Positions 24,088-35,220 of a stretch of 64,000 nt of DNA are shown piece by piece (position 1 is the first letter of the stretch; every line of letters starts with the position of its first letter). A model generated the notes under the pieces. It saw only the letters and a program-made list of their open reading frames with translations. It was not told the origin of the DNA and searched no databases. Origin of the DNA: Symsagittifera roscoffensis (Eukaryota; Xenacoelomorpha; Acoela; Convolutidae); assembly GCF_963678635.1 (NCBI RefSeq), contig NC_087065.1:13432743-13496742 (forward strand). The letters run 5' to 3'. The translations under genes were made by a program, and so were the position numbers.

Positions 24088-26839
24088 TCACTTGGTAGAA
24101 ATTGCTTCTCCTATTCTCCGAAGGAAACTTGCAAATTCTGGAGCAAGCATCCCATCAACAGATACGACAAGAGGAGTAAAAGACATATGTCTTTCCTGGC
24201 ACGCGTCTGAATATTTTGTCTTTTTCTCAACCTCTGCTGAGTGCAAAACACTCATGGGGCTTCTGTTCTGATAGAAGATGGCGTCGGTGTCAGAGGCACG
24301 AATATCAAAAGACGCTCCTCCCTGTCTAACATAAACTCCACGACAAAACAAATCTGCGATTACTGCGGGTGTCTCATCTTGCGGGTTGTATTCCCTAATA
24401 ACAGGCTCTCTCTGTACATCCTTCCACACTAGAGAAGCTAATTCGCCTACAGCATCCCTAATCTCATTGTGCCGTACAGTTAAGAGACCAACTTTTTTGC
24501 ACGCTAACGCGTGCCGTAGGGTGAATGGTGACTGGCAACCATCACAAAAAGTTGGCGAAGCGATCAATTTTTTTTTATACCGGACACTCAATGCATCTCG
24601 AAACTCCGCTTCGGAAAGATCAAAGTTTTCTGCAGCAATCGGTAACGCTGTCAGCCAGGCAGACAAGCTTCCTTCATTGATTCTTTTTACTGTGCGAACT
24701 TGGTCTGCTGGTAGCTCATTCAATAACTCCCCCAACAACTCTTCATGTTTTTCTTCCATTATTTGATGATGTTTTTTCTCCGATCGAGATATTTGCTTTC
24801 TGTGGTCTTCATGGGAAAAACCGTGCTGATCAACAATAGCATCCTCAAGAACCGTAACTGCTTCCCGTGACGTGTTGTAAGACTCATCAGCGAACCTGGT
24901 TGGGTTAGAAACTCCAAGAGCACCCTTTCTTGCCGGCAAACAAAAGAGACGCCTCTCCATTGATGAAATCGACGAAGTTCCAAGTATTGCAGGTAAGAGT
25001 TTCTCCATCAGAAGGTTCTCTAGCGGTTGAAACAGCTGACTAGAACCACCCAAAACACGATGGGAAAAATTCCATTCCGCTTGTAGGGACTTAGTCAGTC
25101 CTGATAAAGCACATTGTGATTCTGTTTTTGCCAAAAAAGAAAGTTTCTCAATTTTGTCTACACATTCAAGTTCTTTCTTTTTCAGGTAGATGTCCTTCTC
25201 ATTTCCGTCTCCAATGAAACCGCCCAAAAACCTCTTCCCTTCAACTATAGTAATCGAGTACTTGTCAAATATGTGATGCGCTTCTTCAGCATATTGTTTA
25301 TCGACAACCAGAAAACTTTTGGAAGGCTCTGGAAATTAACCGAAGGCGGGACCTTCCTCAATCAAGTTTTTGAGCCATATCTCCAACTTCTTGAGTTTTG
25401 CTATGGCCGCAGAATCATCAGCATACCAACTTTGTAACACATTGTTCGGATCCTTTAAATTCCGAATCAGGGGAAAAAAGGAACACCATAGAAGAACATT
25501 GCCAGTGGGACTCCCTGTGTGGTTCCTTCCCTACTGTATATCACTTTATCGGCACCAGCAACGAAAAACAACGCGAAGCCTCCGTAAGTATTGAAGAGAA
25601 ATCTAGAACGTCTATGCCACAATATTCGAGCATTCCACAACGCTGTTCCACGATTGAGCGAGTTGAAAGCATTGGTTGCATCCATCAACAGCATGCCACA
25701 GCCATCTTCCTTGTTGTCATCAAAAACATCAGAGAGCGCATGAATTGCACCCTCAACGCCAATTTTCAGCCCACAAGCTAATTGATCAGTCGAAAATGTT
25801 TCTTCAAGGTCAGTTTTTGTGAACTCAGCCACACTTTTGCAAATTATTCTCCGTAGACACTCGCCTATGCCAATAGGTCGCACGCCAAGACATTTATCAA
25901 GCGCAATCAATCTTCCAGAAACCAGTGCTCGCACTTTCGACCATGGTAAGATTTGATTGCACATTTTTGTGGCGAGAGTTGCAACTTCGTCTCTCAAGTG
26001 TGAACTGTGAGCCCCATGACGTAATTAAACCGTCTCCCAATGCTCAGAATCTGTTCCCGAAGCTCCCGAACTGCCCTGCAAAGAACGTGTCGTCTTTTCA
26101 ATGGAAGCAGAACTGATTATAACATCTTCAAAATCGGGTAAAGTGGCACTTGCAATCGCGAAGAGAGATGTGACTTGTGTGGCTCTGGATGCTTTGACTT
26201 CAGTGTCTCTAAAACGGTCATACATTTCTTCACCTCTTGCATCGGATCAAGCACACCCCCGCTTGCTCTCTCCGAGAGCCACCGCATAGCACTTCTCACT
26301 TTGCTTTTCATCATTAATGAAGCAAACACTTTCGAGACATGTTTGTCGTCCAAATTATCTTGATTTATTTGTTTCTTTTTGCCACATCTCACTGCTTCCG
26401 CCAACAACTTGTCGAATTTATTTTCCTTCCAGTCTTCATTGCGCCGTCCAATAAGTTTTCGAATGTCTTTTGATGCTTTGATTATTGGATCTCTTTGTAA
26501 AAAAACACGACTCATCACCAGAACTCTTTCTGAAGTGGAATCAGCAGTAGTAGAAAGAAGCTTCAATTCATGTGTCAGGAGGTCCACGTACTTCCTACCA
26601 ATGTTACCATTACGCAAAGTATATAGTCTTTTTGGCAACCGTATATTTTTCACCCATCTTTCAGTCCAAATCGAATGATCAAGACAAGTTGATTTGTCAA
26701 GTGACGCACCGAATGCTTCCATCATTATGCCTTCGTCATGGCTTTCAAGATTCGGATCAGTTTCTGGTAGCACATCTTCTATTTGCAGGTCTTGCATGGC
26801 TTGAGTTAACCCTGTGCGGCCATTGCTTGTCGGTGTCAT
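24088..26839 (-). pseudogene. Reverse transcriptase with Cys-His motif and PD-(D/E)XK-like nuclease region (broken)
   Basis: In translation order: an N-terminal region (26,117-26,839, with RWVKNIRLPKRLYTLRNG). Then the RT fingers and palm (RPIGIGECLRRII; MDATNAFNS with the first catalytic Asp; EGTTQGVPLAM; WYADDS at about 25,411-25,428 with both catalytic Asp). Then a C-terminal part. Its final 379-codon frame holds C228-x2-C231-x7-H239-x3-C243, RHNEIRD (252-258), FDIRASDTD (307-315) and EVEKKTKY (332-339), which resembles a restriction-like endonuclease. I know this architecture from widespread, poorly characterised RT proteins of marine invertebrates. Lesions: a frame change between 26,117 and 26,225, TAA at 26,025, a frameshift near 25,467 and TAA at 25,336. 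QGVPL replaces the usual QGDPL. Confidence 0.85.
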
Positions 26840-27141
26840 TACTTGTCATTGTTATCTTGTGATATTAACAAGTCTTCCACTTCAAACCCGCTAGTATTGG
26901 AAACACTGAGCTGCGAATCAGAATTATACCCCAGATAACTAGGCGGTTTGATAATTCTCTGAGTCCGCCTCATGATATCACGAGCGTTCCTCGAACCAAA
27001 CTCGAACTCTTCCCGAGCACGGGCCACTCTGCTCCAGAAACGAGCTCCTCTCCAAACACGAGTTCCAAGCACCGGCTCTGTACCAAACACACACGAGCTC
27101 CAAGCACCGGCTCTGCATCCAACACGAGCAGCAATCCACAA
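26839..27141 (-). CDS. Upstream ORF ending in a TAATG overlap with the RT ORF
   Basis: A 100-codon frame stops at TAA 26,841-26,839, whose last A is the first base of the ATG (26,839-26,837) that opens the RT frame. The N-terminal ~55 residues are encoded by a minisatellite (Trp/Val/Phe/Gly-rich repeats). The C-terminal part reads RRTQRIIKPPSYLGYNSDSQ, polar and non-repetitive. Some non-LTR elements translate ORF2 by termination-reinitiation at exactly such a TAATG. Here it may be that, or the start may be coincidental and the two frames once continuous. Confidence 0.4.
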   Translation of the reverse strand: MWIAARVGCRAGAWSSCVFGTEPVLGTRVWRGARFWSRVARAREEFEFGSRNARDIMRRTQRIIKPPSYLGYNSDSQLSVSNTSGFEVEDLLISQDNNDK

Positions 27142-27235
27142 ATAAGCTGTACTCCGAAAACGTGCTCTGCTCCAAACTCACGAGGTCAGCTCCAAACACG
27201 AGCTCTGATCCAAATACGAGCATTCTTGAGATAAA
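27000..27235. repeat. Degenerate minisatellite of ~20-26-bp GAGCTC-containing units
   Basis: Units like CCAAACACGAGCTC recur about ten times with variable spacers, at a base composition (GC-rich) unlike the flanks. It sits at the 5' end of the retroelement ORFs. It could be a tandem-repeat 5' UTR/promoter, as in several non-LTR elements. Confidence 0.75.
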
Positions 27236-27339
27236 ATATCCGCTCAGTTGTCGATATTGCAGTGGTTGTTGTGGTTTTTTTCTTGCCTAAGAAGACACGT
27301 GCATTATAATTTTTTTAAAATTTTTTAATTTTTTTCTCA

Positions 27340-27500
27340 AAAAACATTGATTTTTTTCATAGCAACCTATTGAAGTTTTGAATCTATGAAATAATTCAAG
27401 TTATTTCATAAACCGAATCGGTTCAAGAAAAATTGTTCTAAGCCAGCTATAGGAGCTATGAAACATTGAAAGATTTGAAGGTGCTTTAAAGATCGAATCG
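27340..27500. repeat. 88-bp satellite (right block)
   Basis: About two units with the same core as 21,780-23,810 (GAATCGGTTC, AGCTATGAAAC, TTCAAGTTATTTCATA). Confidence 0.8.
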
Positions 27501-28889
27501 TTTCGAATGTTTCGATCTTTTCTTTATCAAAAAAAGGGCAGGTACTAGCCTTGCAGCTAAAATGAGTTCATCTTTCTTAAACATTGAGCTCAATGATTGT
27601 TCGCAACCACTTCGCTTTATGGCAGCTAAAACATGGCATCGATTTTTCTGTCAATCATTGGATATATAGGATGACGCCTATCGAACCATTTTACTGACGT
27701 GCATGCGAATGAATGAATGAAAAAACCAAAGATTGCTGGAAATGCGTTATAAAAAAGCTAAGGGATTTGCGAAATTTCAAATGCAGACATCTCTAGACAA
27801 GCTTCATTTGAATAAATCAATATTTCAGACATTCGATCTTCAGTTATATAATTGATATAATTTATGATGCCAGTTTTTTTTTTTAAAATAAGAGCTTGAG
27901 ATGAGTGCAACTGTCTCGTTGTTCAGTAAGATTTAATCAGTTTTTTCAATTTTCTGACGTTCAAATTCACTGAAACTTTCTCAACCCTTTGGTGTCTATG
28001 CTAGATTTACACAAAATCATTTGTCTTCACACGATGCCACAGTGTCGTAACAATTTGGCATTGCAGCACGCTGCGGCAGACTCTTTTTTTCACTGCGGCA
28101 CGAATAATGTACCCATATAGTAAAGACAAAAGAGAAAATCCTTAGTAAGTAGCGACAGTGATAACCATACTTCTTGAAAATAGTTTCCTGGAGGAAATAC
28201 AGCAGCGATTATTAACCGGTGTAATCTTGTTTAAAATATTTTTTTACGACATGCTTAGATTCAAAAACAGCTTGCGTCATACTTATCCAAGTTATAACAA
28301 GACAGCTTGTATCAGTGTAGAGCTCTAAATTATCCGACTGCCCCTTAAGATCCTAAGAATAAGTTATCTAATGAGAAAACTTGTTTTAATTTCTTAAAAA
28401 ATTTCGAAACTTGTCTACAGGAAAAAACATACGCAGCACTAAATTTACCTTATTTTCTGTAACAGTTTGAGCCATTAGCAAGCAATGGTAGCACAAGATA
28501 GTGTTTGGTTAAAACTAATGTATAAACAACTACACTGCCTTTGTAAAAGGCAAAAGCCTATCCGCAATTCTGAAATTCAGAAAGAACCCAAATTTGCAAT
28601 TTAGATCGTCCAACCAATTAGTTTATTTCATTCCTAAAAATGATTTGAATTTTGTCAACAGTCAGAAAGCTTCGATGCTCTGAAGAGCAAGAAGTAACTA
28701 ACAGTAGAGTTTCACACAGATGCAAAGCTGCAACTTCACAAACACCAGCGAGAAAATGGCAAAAAATATTCAGGAGCTTCAAAATCAACAAAAAAAACAA
28801 AAACTTGCTTGTTATATTATGGAACGTAATAAACTGAAGGCAATGACACAATTTTTACATAACACAAATTGGAATAAATAGAACCAAAA
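27501..28889. other. No gene seen
   Basis: AT-rich DNA. A small inverted motif (CACTGCGGCAC and neighbours) lies near 28,060-28,110, and a diverged dispersed repeat lies at about 28,290-28,350 (compare 14,605-14,670). Confidence 0.5.
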
Positions 28890-29305
28890 CAGGGGCGGAT
28901 ATAGGATTTTCTCGAGGGGAGGGCGGGGTTTCAAAACAGTTTTGTCACCTTTTTTAAGTCGACTACCGAGTGAATTGATTTTCTGAGCTCTCCTAAAGCA
29001 GAAAAAAAAACTCTTTTTGGCAAAATTTTCTGCGCCACAGGTAAAAATTTGAAAACATGCGCTATTACAAGCGTTTTTATGCAATTTTTGAAAAATGTTG
29101 ACCGAAAAATCGCGTTTTTTCGACGCGCGGTCCCCCCTCAAAATAAGTATATATTGGCGCCTAAGGCGCCTTTAGAAAAATTTTAGGGCTCGTTGCCAAA
29201 AATGGATATCTCAAATTAGTACATAGGGGACCCTTTGGGTCGGCAGGGGGTCAAATTCCTGAGAGAGAGGGGCGTCCTCCCCGCCCCCTCCTAAATCCGC
29301 TGGTG
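28890..29305 (+). mobile_element. hAT-like MITE, 416 bp
   Basis: It begins CAGGGGCGGATATAGGA and ends TCCTAAATCCGCTGGTG, giving near-matching GC-rich termini. Flanks AACCAAAA (28,882-28,889) and TGCCAAAA (29,306-29,313) agree at 6 of 8 bases, consistent with a decayed 8-bp duplication. It has no coding capacity. The interior (GTTGACC...AAATCGCG, GGCGCCTAAGGCGCC palindrome) is shared with elements at 12,382, 34,680 and 48,372. Confidence 0.75.
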
Positions 29306-31563
29306 TGCCAAAATTTGAAAAAATCTATTATTCAACAATCGCGTAAAAATTATTGAGTTAGAAAAAATCTGAAAGCGAACTTAAATTTTGGACTGCTATA
29401 TGAAACGAATACTTTTGTTTCAGTTCGATTGTCGAATTAAAAAGCATCACTATGCCAATTTATTTCTAGTCAAACGTTAGAGCACATAATATTATATTTA
29501 TAATGCAGCCTCCTGACTCAGATGTGCCACATAATTAGCACTTTTAAAGGCCACTTAGTTTGGGAAACAAAGTTGCATCATAGTATCACACTACGCTTTG
29601 TTGTGTAACAAAACAGATAGGGTTATGTTAAAGCAATTCTGAAGACATTTTTGGAATTTTCAACTTAGCTAAAGAATAGAAATTGGAAAGCTTGGGAACA
29701 GGATAAATATGAATGCATAATACTTTTAATGAAAATGTTAACATTGTCAACGTACCGTTAAAAAATAACTATTTCAGTATGAGAAAAATTTGTGCTTGAT
29801 ATTTTTTGGGTCAAATTAGCTAAGGGATAACGTGATCTGTAAGTAAATTTTTAAATCAACATAAAAATTTGTTAGTAATACCCACTTTTGCATTTGGAGT
29901 CGACAGTTTTTTTTGTTCACGCAATTTGCATATCTGTTCTTAGATACCGTCGTTTGCGATCATTTAAACCATCGGCCAAAAAAAAAAGAAAATTTCGAAA
30001 CTATAATTATACATGCAAACATATCTTTATGTAAAAAAAAGTTTTGAAAAAAATATTCCCAGACAATAGAATGCGAAACTGGCATCGGAAGAAAACCAAG
30101 CAGTAACAAAGCCGAAATATCTGAGCATAAGCCCTTCAAACCGAAAAAAGTGTCAAAAACATTAGATCCTAATAAAAAATTTCGAGTTCCCCTTTCCCTT
30201 AAAACACACACTCGCACGCAAGAAATCTTTTCTCATCAAAAGGCACATTATGAAGCCACTAAGGCGATGTAAATTGTACCGAAAACTGTTAAGCTGAAAA
30301 AAAGGACAAAAAAAGGGAAATCCGAAAATCGGTTTCAAAAAAAGTTGAAACTAATACAAAATATTTAGTTTCCCTCTCCCTCTCAAAAAGAAAATTTCAA
30401 GAAATCGAGTTGGAAAAATTACAATCAACATAAACAGCAAATTTTGAAAACACGGGATACGTAAAACAGTTTACTATTTGCAACACATCAAACTCAAAGG
30501 TGTTTACGATTTACAAGAGGGGTGGGATTTAAAGTGAGGTCTAAGAGGTGAAGGAGTCCAGGAATGAGTCCTGTGAACAAAGTTATTTACGGGAAAAGTC
30601 TTGTATAAAAAATTCTTGTTCCCGATTACATTACTCTTGCTTATTACAAGTGTAATCAAATTATCTCAATTTCAGAAAATTGGATTGATAAGTTTATTTT
30701 TATTCCCCTGTGAAACATTTGCACGTTCGTATTTTGTTCATGGACACTTAAAAATATATAGGATCCAATCGCAGCCTGATTTGCGTAAGTTTTTAACGGA
30801 AATAGCTTTGGTTTTCTCGTCAGCCAAAGTTTGCTGTGCACCTCTATTCAAAGCTCATAATTGAGATGAGGTTTTTACAGCTGGTTTTGCATTTAAGAAT
30901 GCAACTCATATTTTTTCAAGTATAAAAAAGGTTCACACCAAAAAACAAGTATGAAGAAAGCATTTATTGAATTAACCCATGAAGTAATGCAGGTATTATT
31001 AACATCTAGAAACTAAATAATTGAGTTTGACGATAAGTGAGACTTTGATTAGACAGAGGGAATAATTCAAATGTGCAATGCAGTCAGCTTGGAAATCACA
31101 TTGTGGTAACATAATTAAGTGATTTTTAAGGGCCAAATAACTCCAGTTGAATCTACGATTGAACTTTGTGAATTGAGTTAGGAAGCTATTTGACCCCGAA
31201 GCAATTTTGGTAAATTTTGCACGAACTTTTTGAAAGTTTTGTAGCTTAGCACTTGGTACTTTTATAATGCTGTGTAGCATGACAAGTAATAAATTGCATA
31301 ATCCGAATTGTATTAGAGGGAGCACTGATCTACTGAGGCAAATCAATTGAATTGCTGAAAAATTGCGCAAACACTAAGAATTATTAGATACACGTACATG
31401 TAAATACACTAATTACTGATTAAAATTTCGTTAACTTTCCAAACTAAACACCAAACAATTGCGCAGCAAAATAAGATAGATGACTCAACTTAATCAATCT
31501 GTCGAGAGGTTACAACACTAATAGCAATGGTTTGATTTCGGAGCAAAAGCGATTACAATACAC
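29306..31563. other. No gene seen
   Basis: AT-rich sequence on both strands, with only short frames lacking motifs or splice-supported extensions that I can defend. Confidence 0.5.
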
Positions 31564-32143
31564 GGATCAATTGAGCAATCTCCCCCCCATCCTCGCGTGG
31601 GGGGGAGATAGCTCAATAGGTACTTGAGACATGTTTATAACCACTTGAAAATAGTTTGAATGGCATGAAATCATAAAACATATTTTCCAACGACTGTGGA
31701 AAGCCAAAATTTACAATATCAAAGTTCAAAAGTTTCATTTAGATTGAAAAAAGAATCAATAAAACAGGCATAAAAAGCGACTTTTTTCCTTTCTTAACAT
31801 GACAAAAAGTTTTTGCGAACAATATTAAGGGGCTGCGGAGAACCGTTTTTCCTATTCAGATACAAGGCTAGAGCACAAACCCTGGTAAATCGCTTTCTTC
31901 GATGAGGCTATGGTCGCCTAGACAAAGTTTTGCAAAAAAAATTTTCATAAATTTCGATTTTTTTTTCAAAATTTTCTCGATACTCATATAAAAAAAACTT
32001 CAGTCGGTCAAATGATTGCGTGCTATAAACAAAACATCCATCTACTTCCGTTTGCTGACGTCTTTTTGAAGAGTTTATTTGTTTTTGCTGGGGGGGAGAT
32101 AGCTCAATTGGTCATTACGGGGGGGAGATTGCTCAATTGATCC
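31564..32143. mobile_element. 580-bp TIR element with perfect 8-bp TSD and nested G7/C7 inverted repeats
   Basis: The termini GGATCAATTGAGCAATCT followed by a C-run are perfect inverted repeats (31,564-31,587 and 32,120-32,143). The identical octamer CAATACAC flanks both sides (31,556-31,563 and 32,144-32,151). Inside each end a second, inverted GGGGGGGAGATAGCTCAAT copy is nested, so each terminus is itself hairpin-like. It has no transposase frame. The 8-bp duplication fits hAT-like transposition, but the terminus does not resemble the CAGGG-type ends of the other MITEs here. Confidence 0.85.
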
Positions 32144-32484
32144 CAATACACTACTATCTTGCTTAGCAAAACTGATTCGGGAAACAATTCTGATGATAAT
32201 GGAAAGATAGCTTAAGAAGTGAATAGAAGACATTCAAGGCGATGAAGGTCTCGATACATTGTTGAGGCCTTTGGCCTTTCACTAGGCAGAATGGTTCATT
32301 TAGCATACACACTTGTTCAAGCGATCACTAACTTAGTTGAAACAACAATTCGATTTTCACAGCGCCAAAAGAAGATTGTTATATTTTTATAACCAAATGT
32401 CTCCAAATACCAAGTAGATTACAGTTCATTAATATGCTTTGTTGGGAGTAGTAATTATAATTTACTATAAAACTAAAGGCAATT

Positions 32485-32769
32485 ATGATGGAACTTATTT
32501 GGTTTGAAGCCGCAGCGGAGTATAATTTGACAGGAGTTAGCGACAAGAGAGTTCAAGGCATGGTGATACACTTACAGTTCAGCACTGCTCAAAATATTGA
32601 TTATGATCTATTCCTTTATTGGGCCCAAAATTTGTTTTTGTTGTAAGTTATCATATTTTAATACTTGATCAAACTGATTGAATCTGATTGGCTGAAATTA
32701 ATCAAAACCAAAAAGCTTCGGTGGGCCCATGTTTCCAGATTTGGGTCGTATAACGGAATAAATCCCTGA
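32485..32769 (+). CDS. Putative small two-exon gene or gene 3' end, unrecognised
   Basis: A frame starting at ATG 32,485 reads FEAAAEYNLTGVSDKRVQG and then HLQFSTAQNIDYDLFLYWAQ. It ends either at TAA 32,644 or, through a strong TT|gtaagt donor at 32,642/32,643, splices in phase 2 to an acceptor at 32,737/32,738 (gtttccag). The second exon adds FGSYNGINP and a TGA (32,767-32,769). The composition is balanced and the donor is a near-perfect consensus. I recognise no family. There is no clear upstream promoter, and coding status is unproven. Confidence 0.3.
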
Positions 32770-33637
32770 TTCGAATTGAGTGAACCTGAGACAGAAAACG
32801 CAAACCCAAAGATAAAAAATACTATCTTTTTGTCTTCTTATTTTTGAAAAATCAGAAATTCAGTACAATTTTGGGCATTGACCTTGCAATGAATGGTTAT
32901 TTTTCCCCATCAGCGGCTTTCGTGTTTGCGTTTACATCATCACTACTATCATTCAGACGAAAAAAGCAAAAAAAATCAAACAATTTTCTGTATTTTATTG
33001 GTAACTTGATCCTTTAGACTTTTTCAGTAACTCCAACTCAAGGTTGTAGGTCTAACATTGGGTAGTATTGTTAGTTACAGGAAGAAGCACCATTGAAAAC
33101 AAAACTCAGCATTGCAACGCTCATCGATATCGACATACTACATTTAACATAAGATTAGACTAGAATAGAATACTCTGTGATAATTATTGACATGGCTAGT
33201 AAGTATCAAAATAGAATTAACAACAAAAGGCTACTACGGCTATATAAAAATCTAACATTAAACTCACACAGATTCAGTCAAAATCATCGGCAGGAATTTC
33301 AGGAAAAATCAACCGAGCTCTATTCAAACGCGTAAATCATGTTTTTGACTCGAATCTTAGCAATTAAGAGTTAGTTAAGCTAAATGATAAAGTTTTTGAA
33401 AGCAACCGAAGAATAATGAAATCCTGGTATTTGCTTCATAATTTGCAGTGAGTCAAAATTTGACACTTAATTAAGTTTGAAGTTTTTTTTCAAGTTTTGA
33501 TTAACGATGGCTTCTTTGAAGATATCACATGCTTCAGATTTTCTTCACTCCTAGGGGAACGTGATTGATTTCGACCTGGAAACAGCAAACATACGTAGGT
33601 AACTGCAAATATAAAACATAGACAACAGACATTTGGA

Positions 33638-34453
33638 AAAGAGTCAATGAACGCAAAAAATCAAGAATAAAATTGAATTGTTTTTTTTGAAAACTTCACC
33701 TTTCGCACCTTAAAGGAAAATAAGTGGCCTTAAATCTTTTTTAAATTTGCCTCGAAGGTGGTTGTGGTTGATTTTGATGAAAGACACCGAGAAACACAAT
33801 AAACAGTGTGAAAAAGGCATTGAAAAACAATATTCATCAAAAGTTAACTGTGCACACAACGAAGGACCTGAAAAAAACTGTTAAAAAATTTTAGACATAA
33901 AAAATCTTGAACTGTTCATTCTCCGTTTTTCACACCCCCCTTCACGGGCACAAATGCAATAAAAAATATTTTGGCCATCTAAACGACAAATCATGAGGCA
34001 AATAAACAAATATATTATCAGCCGAAACCATTCAAGCCAAAAAACAAAAGTGAAAAAAAAGAATCAGCAAAAAAAGAGAAAAAAAATAAGAGTTGTTTTG
34101 AAATCAACAACAAAAAGTCCATCAGAAAAGACATGCCAACTGATACATCTGCTTATGTTAAACTTTTTGTTAGCCCTAAGAAAGTCCGATATGATAAAAC
34201 TTGCTAATCGCAAGCATAAAGAAAACATTTACCGACAATAAGAAAATTTTTTATTCCGTTGGGCAATCTGAAAATTAAAATCCACTTTCGAAACTGAAAA
34301 TTCAATCACGTTTTTCGTGACCTTAACCTTTTTTGCTGTTCGATAGTGGAGTTTACCTTCCTTTCAGCAAAAGAAATGAACTGAACTTGAAAGAAATCAA
34401 AAGTGAAATCATCACGACCTATATAAGATTATTCACTATGTTCATTGACTCTT
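33638..34453. mobile_element. Long copy of a TIR MITE (AAGAGTCAATGAACG family)
   Basis: The left end AAGAGTCAATGAACG (about 33,640-33,654) is inverted at the right end (TTCATTGACTCTT, 34,441-34,453). The right end plus about 35 bases is duplicated at 34,477-34,500. The interior shares the block with GATCACGTTTTTCGTGACC found in GW182 introns. At ~815 bp it is longer than the ~410-bp copy at 47,942. It has no convincing coding frame. Confidence 0.7.
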
Positions 34454-34679
34454 AAAAAGTTTCTTTTTTTGTCCTATGTTCATTGACTCTTAAAAAGTTT
34501 CTTTTTTTTTGTCAAATAGTGTTGTTGTTAGTTCGTGGTGTGATGAGAGAATTAATGAGAGTCTAGATCTTTGGCATATTGGATATTATAAGCCAATTAG
34601 GCCCATTCGATATCAGTTTTCTTCGGAAGATGTTTAAAAATTGCAACATTTTTTTTTAAAATTAAAAAAAAACAACCAC

Positions 34680-34975
34680 CAGGCGCGAAAAAAACGTCGA
34701 AAACTTTTTTACGGGAGAATTTTTTTTTTTACCAAATTGATTTTCTGAGCTCTCCCAAATCACTATAAAGAGCCTATATTGACCAAATTTTGTGAGATGC
34801 AGGCAAGTTGTTTAAAAAAACAGGCAAAAAAAACGTTTTTATGCAATTTTAGAAAATGTTGACCAAAAAATTGCGTTTTTCGGCGCGCGCTCCTCCCTCA
34901 AAATTAGTATATATTCGCGCTGAAGGCACCTTAAAAAATTTTAAGGTCAGTCAGCCAAAAATGGATATCTTAAAA
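34680..34975 (+). mobile_element. Partial hAT-like MITE
   Basis: It shares with 28,890-29,305 the stretches TTGATTTTCTGAGCTCTCC, GTTTTTATGCAATTT and CAAAAATGGATATCT in the same order. Both terminal repeats are missing. Confidence 0.7.
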
Positions 34976-35110
34976 TATTCAAAAGCTGGTACGAGAGCGA
35001 CATGTTTGAAATCTTCCATTCGTCCTTTTCGTTTTGATCATTACAGAATTTCAACCGTTTTTAACACCTAAGGTTAAAGAAAATAATTAAACTTTTAGCT
35101 CACATTTAAG

Positions 35111-35220
35111 CAGAGTCTTTCCTGTCCGATCCAATTCCAAATGTCAATCACTACGCTTCAAGGGTAGATAGGAAAGATATTTCTATGTCGAATGTATCAA
35201 TTGGACGAAAGTGTGTTTGA
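35111..35220 (+). CDS. Putative terminal exon, unrecognised
   Basis: After a cacatttaag acceptor the frame is open in phase 1 to TGA 35,218-35,220. It encodes ESFLSDPIPNVNHYASRVDR and then KDISMSNVSIGRKCV. A second frame through the same bases (acceptor at 35,098, LTFKQSLSCPIQF...) is also open, so the assignment is ambiguous. A GT-rich, non-coding stretch resembling a 3' UTR follows. No upstream exon could be fixed. Confidence 0.25.

Larger units (their letters stand above)
23811..27340 (-). mobile_element. Non-LTR-type retroelement inserted in the 88-bp satellite
   Basis: The satellite on both sides brackets a GC-richer block coding on the minus strand for an RT plus a nuclease-like domain. 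Both edges show AAAAACATT followed by a T-run (left about 23,803, right about 27,340). That could be a target-site duplication or simply satellite sequence. The 3' part (23,811-24,087) is non-coding. No LTRs are seen. The edges are approximate. Confidence 0.65.

Noticed and set aside
24241-24766. Plus-strand open frames across the RT element
   Set aside because: They are antisense shadows of the RT/nuclease coding frame.
30601-30864. 87-codon plus-strand frame with hydrophobic start
   Set aside because: No downstream motif, splice support or balanced composition; the hydrophobic residues follow from T-rich codons.
32200-32400. Two overlapping plus-strand frames that both look coding
   Set aside because: Both cannot be real, and neither has a defensible splice boundary. 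This is a reminder that plausible-looking peptides arise by chance here.
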